This document shows, in pieces, positions 1-7,695 of a stretch of DNA of 64,000 nt. Location: positions 428,501 to 492,500 of the forward strand of contig JACQXA010000004.1 in the NCBI GenBank assembly GCA_016208975.1. The letters run 5' to 3'. The position numbers and the translations under genes are program-made. Under the pieces are notes generated by a model, which saw only the letters and a list, made by a program, of their open reading frames with translations, made no database searches and was not told the origin of the DNA. Source of the stretch: Nitrospinota bacterium. Its GTDB lineage: Bacteria; Nitrospinota_A; UBA7883; JACRLM01. Position 1 is the first letter of the stretch, and each line of letters starts with the position of its first letter.

Positions 1-429
1 CGCCAGCCTTCCGGAAAGGCCAACCAGCCCCAACAACTCCCGTGCCCTTTTTAGCGACTCGTTCTTGTCCGCCCCGGCTATCATGGCCGCCAGCGCCACG
101 TTCTCCTCGGCGGAAAACTCGGGCAGAAGGTTGTTGGACTGGAAAACAAAACCAATTTCCCGCGCCCGGAAATAGGCTTTCTCCCGTTCCGTTAGGGCGA
201 AAATGTCCGTGGATCCATAACGAACCGAGCCGCCGGTGGGCCTGTCCAGCGCCCCCATCAGCAATAGCAGGGTGCTTTTCCCGGCGCCGGAGGCTCCCAT
301 CACCCCCAACATCTCGCCCTGGTTTATGGTCAGGTCCACCCCGTCCAGGACCTTTATCTCCCGGTCGTCCATCAAGAACGTCCTGCTCAGGTTCTCGACG
401 GTCATCAAAGGTTTTAAGGATTCTTCCAT
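1..429 (-). CDS. lolD: Lipoprotein-releasing ABC transporter ATP-binding protein LolD (C-terminus beyond window)
   Basis: The reading frame runs off the left edge, so only the first 143 residues are present. It has a Walker A motif (GASGAGKST, about residues 39-47) and a Q-loop followed by an NNLLPEFSAEEN stretch typical of the LolD/MacB class; the signature motif and Walker B lie outside. LolD powers extraction of mature lipoproteins from the inner membrane for delivery to LolA. It is the third gene of a minus-strand set after lolC/E and a DGK1-like gene, 5 bp after the latter's stop. The start at 429 is the ATG that gives a normal LolD N-terminus. The family call is firm; LolD rather than MacB rests on the lolC/E neighbour. 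Confidence 0.9.
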   Translation of the reverse strand, partial: MEESLKPLMTVENLSRTFLMDDREIKVLDGVDLTINQGEMLGVMGASGAGKSTLLLLMGALDRPTGGSVRYGSTDIFALTEREKAYFRAREIGFVFQSNNLLPEFSAEENVALAAMIAGADKNESLKRARELLGLVGLSGRLA

Positions 430-434
430 CGCCG

Positions 435-1022
435 CTATCCGAAAGACACCATGGTTGCCCCGGCCAAAATGGGCACCATAAGGTTATCGTCTATTCTCCC
501 CGAGTAAAGCTCCGCCAGGGTGGCCACCAGCGCCCCGGCGATGGACACGGGCCAGGCGAACCCGCCGATGAACCGCGCCACAACAAGGCACACGGCCAGC
601 ATGGCCAGGCTTCCCTGCAAAGAGCGGCCATGTAGAAGTTTTATAGTTCCGAACCGCTTGCCGATTACCGCCGCGGCAGGGTCCCCCAGGGCGATGAAAA
701 ACAGGGTGGACACCGCCACCGCCGGTGGAAACAAAAGAAGCGCTATGGCCGTGCCGCCTAAAAGGTAAGACACGCCGCTGACGCTGTGAGCCTCTTTTTT
801 TTTCATGAGGAACGAAAACCTGGCCATCACCCAGGTGTTGAACCGGGGGAGTTTCAGCCGGGCAGAATCCACCCATATCCAAAGAACGGCCAGCAAAGTT
901 ACCGCCGCAACGATCACCCCACGGGGCAAAACCTCCAGATGATACAGCGCGGGTATGATGGACGCCGCCAGGGCGTGAAAAAGTTTCCGGGGCGCGTGGC
1001 TGTCATGCTTCGGCGCTGTCAT
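435..1022 (-). CDS. DGK1/SEC59/VTE5-like polyprenol or diacylglycerol kinase, integral membrane
   Basis: This 195-residue polytopic membrane protein has the GDPAAAVIGKRFG motif of the CTP-dependent dolichol/phytol/diacylglycerol kinase family (SEC59, VTE5, DGK1). Members phosphorylate lipid alcohols in the membrane using CTP or another NTP; the substrate here cannot be told from sequence. The start at 1022 forms an ATGA overlap with the lolC/E stop, and an in-frame upstream extension to 1067 was rejected for that reason. Lying between lolC/E and lolD, it is probably co-transcribed with them, which suggests an envelope-lipid role. It could also be annotated as a phosphatidate cytidylyltransferase-like protein. 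Confidence 0.75.
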   Translation of the reverse strand: MTAPKHDSHAPRKLFHALAASIIPALYHLEVLPRGVIVAAVTLLAVLWIWVDSARLKLPRFNTWVMARFSFLMKKKEAHSVSGVSYLLGGTAIALLLFPPAVAVSTLFFIALGDPAAAVIGKRFGTIKLLHGRSLQGSLAMLAVCLVVARFIGGFAWPVSIAGALVATLAELYSGRIDDNLMVPILAGATMVSFG

Positions 1023-2293
1023 TCGTACCTCAACGCTTCCGCCGGATCCAGCCGCGAGGCGCTCCAAGACGGGTAAAGCGTGGCCAGCGCCGTTATGAAC
1101 AAAGCCGACGCTGATATCAACAACACGTCCAGAAGCTCAATCTGCACCGGCAGGGTGTCCACGTTGTAAACATCCTTTGGCAGGCTTATGAAATGGTAAT
1201 TGTCCAACAACCAGCAGAGCACCAGCCCCAGCGCGTCCCCCAAAATGGTTCCGGCTATGCCAACTATAAGCCCCTCTATGAAGAACACCATGGTGACGCT
1301 CCGCTTGGTGGCGCCCATGGCGGTAAGGATAGCGATGTCCCGGCTTTTCTCCATCACCACCATGATGAGTGTGGATACTATGTTGAACGCCGCCACGCAC
1401 ACTATAAGGGTGAGGATAATCCCTATCACCGCCTTCTCCAGCGCCAGCGCGAAGAAAAGGTTGTGGTTGAGCTGGCGCCAGTCCCGGGCTATATAAGGGA
1501 AACCCAGGGCGTCCTCTATCTTCCCGGCTATGAAAGGCGCCTGGTAGATGTCCTTCACTTTCACTTCCACACCGGTGACGTTATCCCCCATGTTGAACAG
1601 GGATTGCGCCTGCGTAAGGGACACGATGGCCAGCGACGAGTCATACTCGTACATCCCGGCGTTGAATATCCCCGCCACGTAAAACTCGCGGGATATGGGG
1701 GCGCCACCGGCGGGAGTGGCGCGGCCCACGGGGCTAACCACCGTCACAGGATCGTACAGGCCCACTTTAAGGTTACCGGCCAGTTCCGCGCCGATGATTA
1801 TCCCGGCCCTTTTAACCACCGTCTCCACCCCCAGTTCGTCCAGCTCCGTACCTTTGCGGATGTATTCGTCCTTCAGCCTGTCCAGGGAGCCCTCTTTCAT
1901 GTAATCGCCGATGTCCGTGGAGCGGATAGCGGAAGATACGTCCAGCCCACGGATGACCACTCCGGAAATGCGGGAGGCGGAGGTGATCATCACCTGGTTC
2001 ATCACAAAGGGGGATACCGCCGCCACGCCGTCTATCTTTTCCGCTTTCCGGGCCACCATCTCGTGGTCTGTTATGCCCGCGGCGGAAATGTGGTTGATGA
2101 TTATGTGGGAGGTTGCGCCCAGGATTTTTTTCCTGAGGTCCTCCTGCATCCCGGTCATCACCGCCAGCACAACGATGAGCGCGGCCACACCAACAGCCAC
2201 GCCCAGCACCGAAATCCAGGTGATCAGCGATATGAAGGTCTGCTTGCGCTTTGCCTTGAGGTAGCGGAGGCTGATGAACCATTCGTAAGACAT
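1019..2293 (-). CDS. lolC: Lipoprotein-releasing system permease LolC/LolE
   Basis: A 424-residue protein with the MacB/LolC layout: an N-terminal membrane helix (about residues 22-45), a large periplasmic domain, and three C-terminal helices from about residue 280. The N-terminus (SYEWFISLRYLKAKRKQTFIS) is characteristic of LolC/LolE. It forms the membrane part of the LolCDE lipoprotein release complex; only one permease gene is present here, so it may act as a homodimer as in other non-gammaproteobacteria. The start at 2293 was chosen over a longer frame to 2416 because the longer N-terminus has no family match and would cover the divergent toxin-antitoxin promoter region. Confidence 0.92.
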   Translation of the reverse strand: MSYEWFISLRYLKAKRKQTFISLITWISVLGVAVGVAALIVVLAVMTGMQEDLRKKILGATSHIIINHISAAGITDHEMVARKAEKIDGVAAVSPFVMNQVMITSASRISGVVIRGLDVSSAIRSTDIGDYMKEGSLDRLKDEYIRKGTELDELGVETVVKRAGIIIGAELAGNLKVGLYDPVTVVSPVGRATPAGGAPISREFYVAGIFNAGMYEYDSSLAIVSLTQAQSLFNMGDNVTGVEVKVKDIYQAPFIAGKIEDALGFPYIARDWRQLNHNLFFALALEKAVIGIILTLIVCVAAFNIVSTLIMVVMEKSRDIAILTAMGATKRSVTMVFFIEGLIVGIAGTILGDALGLVLCWLLDNYHFISLPKDVYNVDTLPVQIELLDVLLISASALFITALATLYPSWSASRLDPAEALRYE

Positions 2294-2394
2294 AATAGTG
2301 GTGAAGTATAGCGCAACACGGAAGCGAGGCCAATGAGGAAGGGGATGTTCTGGAAAAACTTGCTTTTGTCTTATATTTATGACATAATGCCGCA

Positions 2395-2712
2395 ATGATA
2401 CGAATTGACCGCGCATGCCAGCGGGAGATCGGAAAGTTTCCCGAAATCATAAGAGAGTAATTGGCTGACGCGGCGGCAAGGATTGAGCCGGGAATGACTC
2501 TAACGATGCCCCTTTCAAGGCCAATGCCCGGCATTGGGAGCGGAGTTAATGAGCTTCGTTTCAGAGGACCCGGCGGAGTGTACCGGGTGATTTATTGGCT
2601 TGCGGGGGGCGGAGTGGTTTGGTTCATTCATGCTTTCCAGAAAAAAACGGCTCAAACATCGCTGACCGATATTAACGTGGCGAGACTGCGATTGAGGAGG
2701 ATTCAGGAATGA
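2395..2712 (+). pseudogene. RelE/HigB-type (phage Gp49-like) toxin with internal stop codon
   Basis: The frame opens at ATG 2395 (MIRIDRACQREIGKF...) and reaches an in-frame TAA at 2458-2460, then continues as ...LADAAARIEPGMTL... through PMPGIGSGVNELRFR and VWFIHAFQKKTAQTS to TGA at 2710. Read across the stop, the 105 codons match the usual length and order of Gp49-like HigB toxins: an N-terminal helix, PMPGIG, the RVIY strand and HAFQKKT. A single C-to-T change (CAA to TAA) would explain it. A TTG directly after the stop could in principle restart an N-truncated 83-residue product. The antitoxin overlaps the end by ATGA. Probably an inactivated toxin; sequencing error is the main alternative. 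Confidence 0.75.
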
Positions 2713-3002
2713 AAAGGACAACGGCTGGCGAATTGTCGGAGATGTTCGGCATTAGAAACTCTCGCGCCCTTGAAGCGATATTGAAGGCGGACATCATTAA
2801 AGCTGTATTAAAAGAGATGGAGAGAAAAGGGATCACCCACGCCGGGTTGGCAAAGCGTTCAGGCTTGGCGAGGTCAACCGTTACCGGAATATTAAGCGGC
2901 AGTCTTCAGAAGATAACCCTGGACAGAACTTTGCGGCTTCTTGAAGGGGCCGGATTGACCGCCAAACTGCAGGTAATAAGGGCCAAACAAAAAGCGGCTT
3001 AA
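2709..3002 (+). CDS. XRE-family HTH antitoxin (HigA-like)
   Basis: A 97-residue protein with a Cro/C1-type helix-turn-helix (about residues 40-75; ITHAGLAKRSGLARSTVTGI). The first residues resemble those of antitoxins paired with Gp49-type HigB toxins. Its ATG overlaps the toxin stop (ATGA), the usual translationally coupled arrangement. It would bind the toxin and repress the pair's promoter. Since the toxin frame is interrupted while this gene is intact, the antitoxin may persist as a stand-alone repressor or as protection against related toxins. The gene ends 23 bp before the convergent HD hydrolase. Confidence 0.82.
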   Translation: MKRTTAGELSEMFGIRNSRALEAILKADIIKAVLKEMERKGITHAGLAKRSGLARSTVTGILSGSLQKITLDRTLRLLEGAGLTAKLQVIRAKQKAA

Positions 3003-3025
3003 GATAAAGAAGGGGTCTGGCTTCC

Positions 3026-3670
3026 TTACAACTCCCCCCGCGTCTCGGCGTTTAGCCTGCCGAAAAAAAGCTCCATGAAACTGTGCCGCTCTTCGGCCAT
3101 GGCCTTGCCGGTTTTGGTCTGCATGCGGTCTTTCACATGCCGCAGTTTAACCAGGTATTCGCGGTAGGCTGTATCGTCTTCCGTATATGACTCCGTCTTC
3201 TCTATGTCCACGTCCGGGTCGTGTAGCATTGCGCCTATCTCGCCTGCGAAAAGGAACGCCCGGCCTATGCCCACCGCGCCGATGCCGTCCAGTTTGTCGG
3301 CGTCGAACAACACCTTGGCCTCCATACTCACAGGCACGGCCCCGCGCCGGAACCTGTGGGTCTCCACGCAATGGGCCACCGCCCCGATGAGCGCTTCATC
3401 GGCCCCTGCCTCCTTCAATATGCCTCTGGCCATTTCCGCCCCCAGTTGGGCGTGGCAAGTCTCGCCGCCGCCCGCGTCGCTTTCGTTCCTGCCGATGTCA
3501 TGCAAAAGCGCCGCCAGCCTCAACACCGTCATGTCGCACCCTTCCAGCGGGCCGATGTGCTCGCAGAGTTTCAACACTCTTTGAACATGGTCCCACCCGT
3601 GGGAGCCGCGCACGCTCTCAAAATGGCTTTTCGCCAGAGGCTCCACCAAAAAACAAAGTTTACCTGTCAT
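3026..3670 (-). CDS. HD-domain metal-dependent phosphohydrolase
   Basis: A 214-residue HD-superfamily protein: SHGWDHVQRV early, the metal-binding AALLHDIGR motif at about residues 55-63, then H..E and FDADKLDGIGAVGI. This matches the YedJ/YpgQ-like subgroup of HD hydrolases that act on nucleotides or phosphate esters; the substrate is unknown. ATG 3670 was preferred over a TTG at 3679 because an AAGG sits about 10 nt upstream of the ATG but almost abuts the TTG. The gene converges with the antitoxin gene and diverges from the BON-domain gene. Confidence 0.85.
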   Translation of the reverse strand: MTGKLCFLVEPLAKSHFESVRGSHGWDHVQRVLKLCEHIGPLEGCDMTVLRLAALLHDIGRNESDAGGGETCHAQLGAEMARGILKEAGADEALIGAVAHCVETHRFRRGAVPVSMEAKVLFDADKLDGIGAVGIGRAFLFAGEIGAMLHDPDVDIEKTESYTEDDTAYREYLVKLRHVKDRMQTKTGKAMAEERHSFMELFFGRLNAETRGEL

Positions 3671-3699
3671 GATAGCCAAACCTTAAATCACCGCCGGTT

Positions 3700-3729
3700 T
3701 TGCGTCAAGCGGCCTGTTGGCGATATAAT
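3700..3729 (+). promoter_or_regulatory. Sigma-70-type promoter for the BON-domain gene
   Basis: TTGCGT at 3700-3705 and a perfect TATAAT at 3724-3729, separated by 18 bp, about 38 bp upstream of the BON gene start. The GGAGG ribosome-binding site follows at about 3751. Confidence 0.65.
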
Positions 3730-3766
3730 CCACAGAACCTTTACCAATAACGGAGGTTTACCCAGG

Positions 3767-4147
3767 ATGCTCCACCGATTTACGCCGTTCGCCGTGGCGA
3801 TTGTGATGGCCATTGCCCTGCCCGCACATGCTCAAGCGGAAAAAGAAGAAAAAGGGACCATGGAGCGGTTCGGCGCCGCCGTGGATGAAAAGTATGAGAA
3901 GACCAAGGAGTTTTTCAGCGACACGGCCATAAACGCCAGAATCAAGAGACGCCTGCTGGAAGACGATCAGGTTTCGGTGAAAAATATCAGCCTCACCGTT
4001 GACCAGGGCGCCGTGACTGTGGAAGGGGACGCGCCAAGCGAAGAGATGGCCCAGCGGACGCTGGAGATAGTCCGCGCCACCGAGGGGGTCACAGGCGTGA
4101 CGAACAAACTCCAGATAATAGTAAGAGAACCTTCGCAGGCCAAGTAA
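3767..4147 (+). CDS. BON-domain periplasmic protein
   Basis: This 126-residue protein has a signal peptide (MLHRFTPFAVAIVMAIALPAHAQA) and one BON domain (about residues 52-120; ARIKRRLLEDDQV ... GAVTVEGDA ... GVTGVTNKL). BON proteins such as OsmY and DolP are periplasmic and bind or stabilise membranes and the outer-membrane assembly machinery. ATG 3767 was chosen because it begins the signal peptide and has a GGAGG ribosome-binding site 10-11 nt upstream; a much longer in-frame extension lies antisense to the HD gene. It is a single-gene unit with its own promoter, convergent with the PLP decarboxylase 4 bp away. Confidence 0.85.
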   Translation: MLHRFTPFAVAIVMAIALPAHAQAEKEEKGTMERFGAAVDEKYEKTKEFFSDTAINARIKRRLLEDDQVSVKNISLTVDQGAVTVEGDAPSEEMAQRTLEIVRATEGVTGVTNKLQIIVREPSQAK

Positions 4148-4151
4148 TCAG

Positions 4152-5441
4152 TTAAATCTCCACGGGTGTTACCAGCCCGTGATCCGGCAGTTCCCGTTTC
4201 CTTATGATGTAGGCTTTTCCCCCGTCCACCAGCGCTTCGGCCGGGGCGGGATGGGAGAGAAAATAGATCATCCCGGCGGTATAGCCGTAAGCCCCGGAAT
4301 TGAACACTCCCAAAAGATCGCCCACCCTGGGTTTGGGCAGTTTAAGCTCCCGCGAGAACTGGTCGGCGGAGGCGCATAACGGCCCCGCCACCGTAACCAC
4401 ACAGCGCGCGGGTTCTCCCATCCTGTTCAGCAGGGCCGAGGGATAATTCTTGTTGAACACTATCGGCACCAATGCGTGATGTATCCCCCCGTCGGTGAGA
4501 ACGAAAGTCCGCCCGCGAGACTCTTTAATGTCCGTGATCCTGGTTACATAAACCCCAGCCGGGCCAGCCAGGTATCTGCCCGGCTCCAGAATGTAACGGG
4601 TGTTTTTGAAATAAGCGGAGCGCCCCAGCCGGTTGACTGTTTTCTTTAACGCGGCTCCCAGCTTTTTCACGTCCAGCTCCCGCTCGCCTTCCTTGAAGGG
4701 TATCCCCAACCCGCCGCCAAAATTTATCATCCGCACCGGGAAAGAGAGTTTAGCGGCGGCCTCCACGGCCCATGCGCCAAACGCGCCATGGATCGCGCCC
4801 AGCGTGGCGGTGTCCAATAATTGCGTGCCTGCGAAACAATGGAACCCCAGCACATCAACCCTTGGGTCTTTAATGGCCCGCGCCACCACCGGAAGCAGTT
4901 TTTCCCCATCGAACCCGAATTTGCGCGCCCCACCTATCATCACCGTGCCTCCAGCGGCGGAGAACTGGAGGTTCACCCGGAACGCTATTTTGACCGGGGC
5001 GGATTTTTTACCCATGGCATCCGCCGCTGAAAAAATCCGCTCCAGCTCCGTTTCCGACTCTATATTGATGGAGCCTATCCGTTTTTTAGCCGCCAGGCGG
5101 ATTTCCTCTTCACTTTTTCCCGGCCCGGCGTAAATTATGTCTTCCGGTTTGAATCCGGCGGACAGGGCCATGGCAAGCTCGCTGGCGGAGGCCACTTCGG
5201 CGCCCGCCCCCAGCTTTTGAAAAATGTGGGCCACGGAACGGTTGGGGTTGGCTTTTACGGAGTAATGGACGCGGAAGCTGGCGGGTATCGCCGATGTAAG
5301 GGCTTTATATTGTCCGCGCATTATGCCCGCATCGTACAGGTATAACGGCGTACCGGCCTTGGCCACTATCTTTTCCAGGGAGGCTCCGCCAGCGGAAAAC
5401 CCGCCCCCTTTGGACATATACAGCTTGATTACAGGGTTCAT
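4152..5441 (-). CDS. Fold-III PLP-dependent decarboxylase (diaminopimelate/BtrK-like; possibly exosortase-associated type)
   Basis: A 429-residue alanine-racemase-fold decarboxylase. YSVKANP carries the PLP lysine (about K63), FGGGLGIPF is the glycine-rich phosphate site, EPGRYLAGPAGVYVT is the C-terminal strand entry, and GPLCASAD holds the catalytic cysteine. The usual LysA HCHIGSQ is replaced here by GFHCFAGTQ, and LTDGGIHHAL follows. Those variants resemble BtrK and the PEP-CTERM/exosortase-associated decarboxylases more than true LysA. It may decarboxylate an ornithine/lysine-like or carrier-bound substrate; meso-DAP decarboxylation remains possible. GGAGG touches the ATG at 5441, an unusually short spacing; MSKGG at 5417 is an alternative start. 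Confidence 0.78.
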   Translation of the reverse strand: MNPVIKLYMSKGGGFSAGGASLEKIVAKAGTPLYLYDAGIMRGQYKALTSAIPASFRVHYSVKANPNRSVAHIFQKLGAGAEVASASELAMALSAGFKPEDIIYAGPGKSEEEIRLAAKKRIGSINIESETELERIFSAADAMGKKSAPVKIAFRVNLQFSAAGGTVMIGGARKFGFDGEKLLPVVARAIKDPRVDVLGFHCFAGTQLLDTATLGAIHGAFGAWAVEAAAKLSFPVRMINFGGGLGIPFKEGERELDVKKLGAALKKTVNRLGRSAYFKNTRYILEPGRYLAGPAGVYVTRITDIKESRGRTFVLTDGGIHHALVPIVFNKNYPSALLNRMGEPARCVVTVAGPLCASADQFSRELKLPKPRVGDLLGVFNSGAYGYTAGMIYFLSHPAPAEALVDGGKAYIIRKRELPDHGLVTPVEI

Positions 5442-5519
5442 CCTCCGGATTATACCCCGCCGGGAGCCGTCACACCAACGCAGGGTAATTTGACTTAAAT
5501 TTTGTTGATGGACATTGAA

Positions 5520-6374
5520 TTATTCAACTTCCACAATAGTCCCAACTTTGAGATTGGAAAATAGAGCGCCAACACTTCCTTTCTTATTTCGCTCCGGGCA
5601 ATTCGCCATTGTGCCATGCTTAATGTGAAAACCCTTTTTCCTTGATTGGCAAAACCCAATTACTTGCCGACTCAATTGGTCGTAAAAATCTGTTTCCTCA
5701 TTTAAATATTTAGTAACCAGTGAATTGTAATTAAGCCTTCCAAAAATAATCTTATCTACAAAGGCAATCGATTCCAGTATCTCTCTAAAATCTTGATCCA
5801 AAATATTTGGAGTTGGATATGGCTCAATGCTCACCCATGTTTTTACTCCCTTTTTATGCAAAGCATAAAGGCTCCTAATTCTCTCTTTATACGGCGCTGA
5901 AAATGGCTCGTATTTTTTTCTATATTTATCGTCAAGCGAAATTAAGGTTATTCCGAATTCATTCAATTCGCTTAGCGAGGAAAGCTCGGCTGGGAGCGTT
6001 CCCTTTGTCAGCGCAGTGCACCTTATGTTTGCATTATTAAGCATTTCAATAATTCTTAAGGTTAAATTCGAGATTTCCTTATAACCGTGCATAAAGGGAT
6101 CCGTGCTAAAACTTAGATGGACAAACTTGATTTTGTCTCTATACTTCGGTATTTCCTTTTGTAGAAGTTCAAGCGAATTTGAAACAATTTTAGGCCTAAT
6201 CCAATCTTCATAGGTTTTTACTTTGCCGAACCTTTTGGCCATAAGCATAGCGTAACAAGGATACAGGCATCCATGCGAGCAACCTTCGACATGGTTAATC
6301 GTGTAGTCCCCGTATTCAACGCCTGTTTTATAAAGAAGTGATTTTCTCTCAATATAAGAACATACCTTATTCAT
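5520..6374 (-). CDS. Radical SAM protein (SplB/COG1533-like) with CX3CX3C cluster motif, partner of the TcmP-like gene
   Basis: A 284-residue protein with GCSHGCLYPCYA at about residues 31-42. The three cysteines (C32, C36, C40) are spaced CX3CX3C, not the usual radical SAM CX3CX2C. Downstream strands (FVHLSFSTDPF, ITLISLDD, TWVSIEPYPTP) fit a partial TIM barrel of the DNA-repair-photolyase-like COG1533 group. The substrate is unknown. The ATG at 6374 is one base after the stop of the upstream TcmP-like gene, so the two are surely co-transcribed. Base composition is clearly more AT-rich than the flanking housekeeping genes, which suggests horizontal acquisition. Radical SAM assignment is strong; function is not known. 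Confidence 0.8.
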   Translation of the reverse strand: MNKVCSYIERKSLLYKTGVEYGDYTINHVEGCSHGCLYPCYAMLMAKRFGKVKTYEDWIRPKIVSNSLELLQKEIPKYRDKIKFVHLSFSTDPFMHGYKEISNLTLRIIEMLNNANIRCTALTKGTLPAELSSLSELNEFGITLISLDDKYRKKYEPFSAPYKERIRSLYALHKKGVKTWVSIEPYPTPNILDQDFREILESIAFVDKIIFGRLNYNSLVTKYLNEETDFYDQLSRQVIGFCQSRKKGFHIKHGTMANCPERNKKGSVGALFSNLKVGTIVEVE

Positions 6375-6375
6375 A

Positions 6376-7563
6376 CTATGAAAGCTTTCTAACCATGATA
6401 TCGTATTTGGAATACTCCATTGATGTTGCAGGCCTCCTTGTCTTTTTGGTTACAGGGGGATCTCGGACTATTACCAAATCGGAATCGCTTTCCATTCGGC
6501 GAATCTCTTTTTTATAATCTGACTCGCAAAATGCAATCCCGTATTTTTGAATCAATCCGACAATCAAGTCCTGCAGAGAGATGCCTGAACTGCTTGCAGA
6601 CACTAAAGACATAATGTCAGCATGTAAATCAAATCCCTGACACAGTTTAAAATCAGGGAATTCAAGGTCAAGAAGGGCTAGTTGACCATTTCGTTGGCGG
6701 GCAACTATTTCCTTCCATTTTTTGTGCATATTATCTGCCATTAAAATCAAACCGTCTTTATGATTGGAGCAAAAAATTAACCGATATTTAGGGATGTGGT
6801 TTGATTTGGTTTTTATTGGTATATTTACAGTGTACTTAAATACATTCCTCAGCGTTAGACAGTACTCCGATATAAAAGCATCTTCAGCCTCATAGAAAGT
6901 TATCGCTTTTTCATAGTATCTCCTCAGTATATCTTGCCAGTATGCGCCCCCAGCAATTTCGTTTAAGCGGGCAATGGTATTAATGTCTCCATCGCTCTCA
7001 TAATCGGCCAATTCATCGTCGCCCAGGGGATCTGTATATTTCAATAACCGACAGCCTTCTCTGAGGAATCCGACTGAATTGAAATTCATCAGCATTTCAA
7101 TGGATGAAAAACTTGTTTCTCCGACACGCTGGAAGTTGTTGAGGTTGAGGCTTTTTATGCCGTAAGGATCAACATACAAAAAAATGCTACTGTTTCTGTC
7201 TAATGATAATATTTCATTCAGGTTGTCCTCGAATGTTCCATGCAATACCTTTGTATTCGGGTAACCGGCCAGATTGTTTTCTAAATCTGTACCGTACTTT
7301 TTTTCAATAAAAGCTCCCCTAAGCATACCGGTATTTGTCTGATTACTTAGAAGCTTTCCTCTTATTTGTTCTGCTATTATCAACGGCGAACCTGGCGTAC
7401 CATCGTCAAACCTTCCTTTGCCAGCAAAACAATCAAATATATATAACGGCCTATGTGCTCGTAAAATTTTTGAAATATATGGGGTAAGATAGTAGTCAAG
7501 AATTTCGTCTTTCAGCGCCGACCACGCTTTCTTTTCCTTGAAAAAATCTTTGGTCTGCCCCAC
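6376..7563 (-). CDS. Three-Cys-motif partner protein TcmP-like, with methyltransferase-like N-terminal motifs
   Basis: This 395-residue protein opens with FFKEKKAWSALKDEILDYYL, then IFDCFAGKGRFDDGTPGSP, then GTFEDN and LYVDPYG. These are hallmarks of the TcmP family, named for proteins encoded beside a three-cysteine-motif partner. The D.FAG.G motif and the DPYG motif resemble motifs I and IV of SAM-dependent nucleic-acid methyltransferases (my inference). The C-terminal third may hold a winged helix. GTG 7563 was preferred over TTG 7578 because GGGGAAGGA lies just upstream of the GTG. Codon and base use are AT-rich like its radical SAM partner and unlike the flanking ftsZ region. No experimental role is known to me. 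Confidence 0.78.
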   Translation of the reverse strand: MGQTKDFFKEKKAWSALKDEILDYYLTPYISKILRAHRPLYIFDCFAGKGRFDDGTPGSPLIIAEQIRGKLLSNQTNTGMLRGAFIEKKYGTDLENNLAGYPNTKVLHGTFEDNLNEILSLDRNSSIFLYVDPYGIKSLNLNNFQRVGETSFSSIEMLMNFNSVGFLREGCRLLKYTDPLGDDELADYESDGDINTIARLNEIAGGAYWQDILRRYYEKAITFYEAEDAFISEYCLTLRNVFKYTVNIPIKTKSNHIPKYRLIFCSNHKDGLILMADNMHKKWKEIVARQRNGQLALLDLEFPDFKLCQGFDLHADIMSLVSASSSGISLQDLIVGLIQKYGIAFCESDYKKEIRRMESDSDLVIVRDPPVTKKTRRPATSMEYSKYDIMVRKLS

Positions 7564-7695
7564 GATTTCCTTCCCCAACCAAACGTTTTTAAATCAATAA
7601 CCGTTACCCGCCATAACCAAAATATTCGCACACCACAAACTTTTATCCATACAGGCTTACACCCAAACCGCAATCTAACGTGGTGTGGATATCAA

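Noticed and set aside
3356-3766. Long N-terminal extension of the BON-domain protein
   Set aside because: It would be antisense to the HD hydrolase gene and would remove the signal peptide from the N-terminus.
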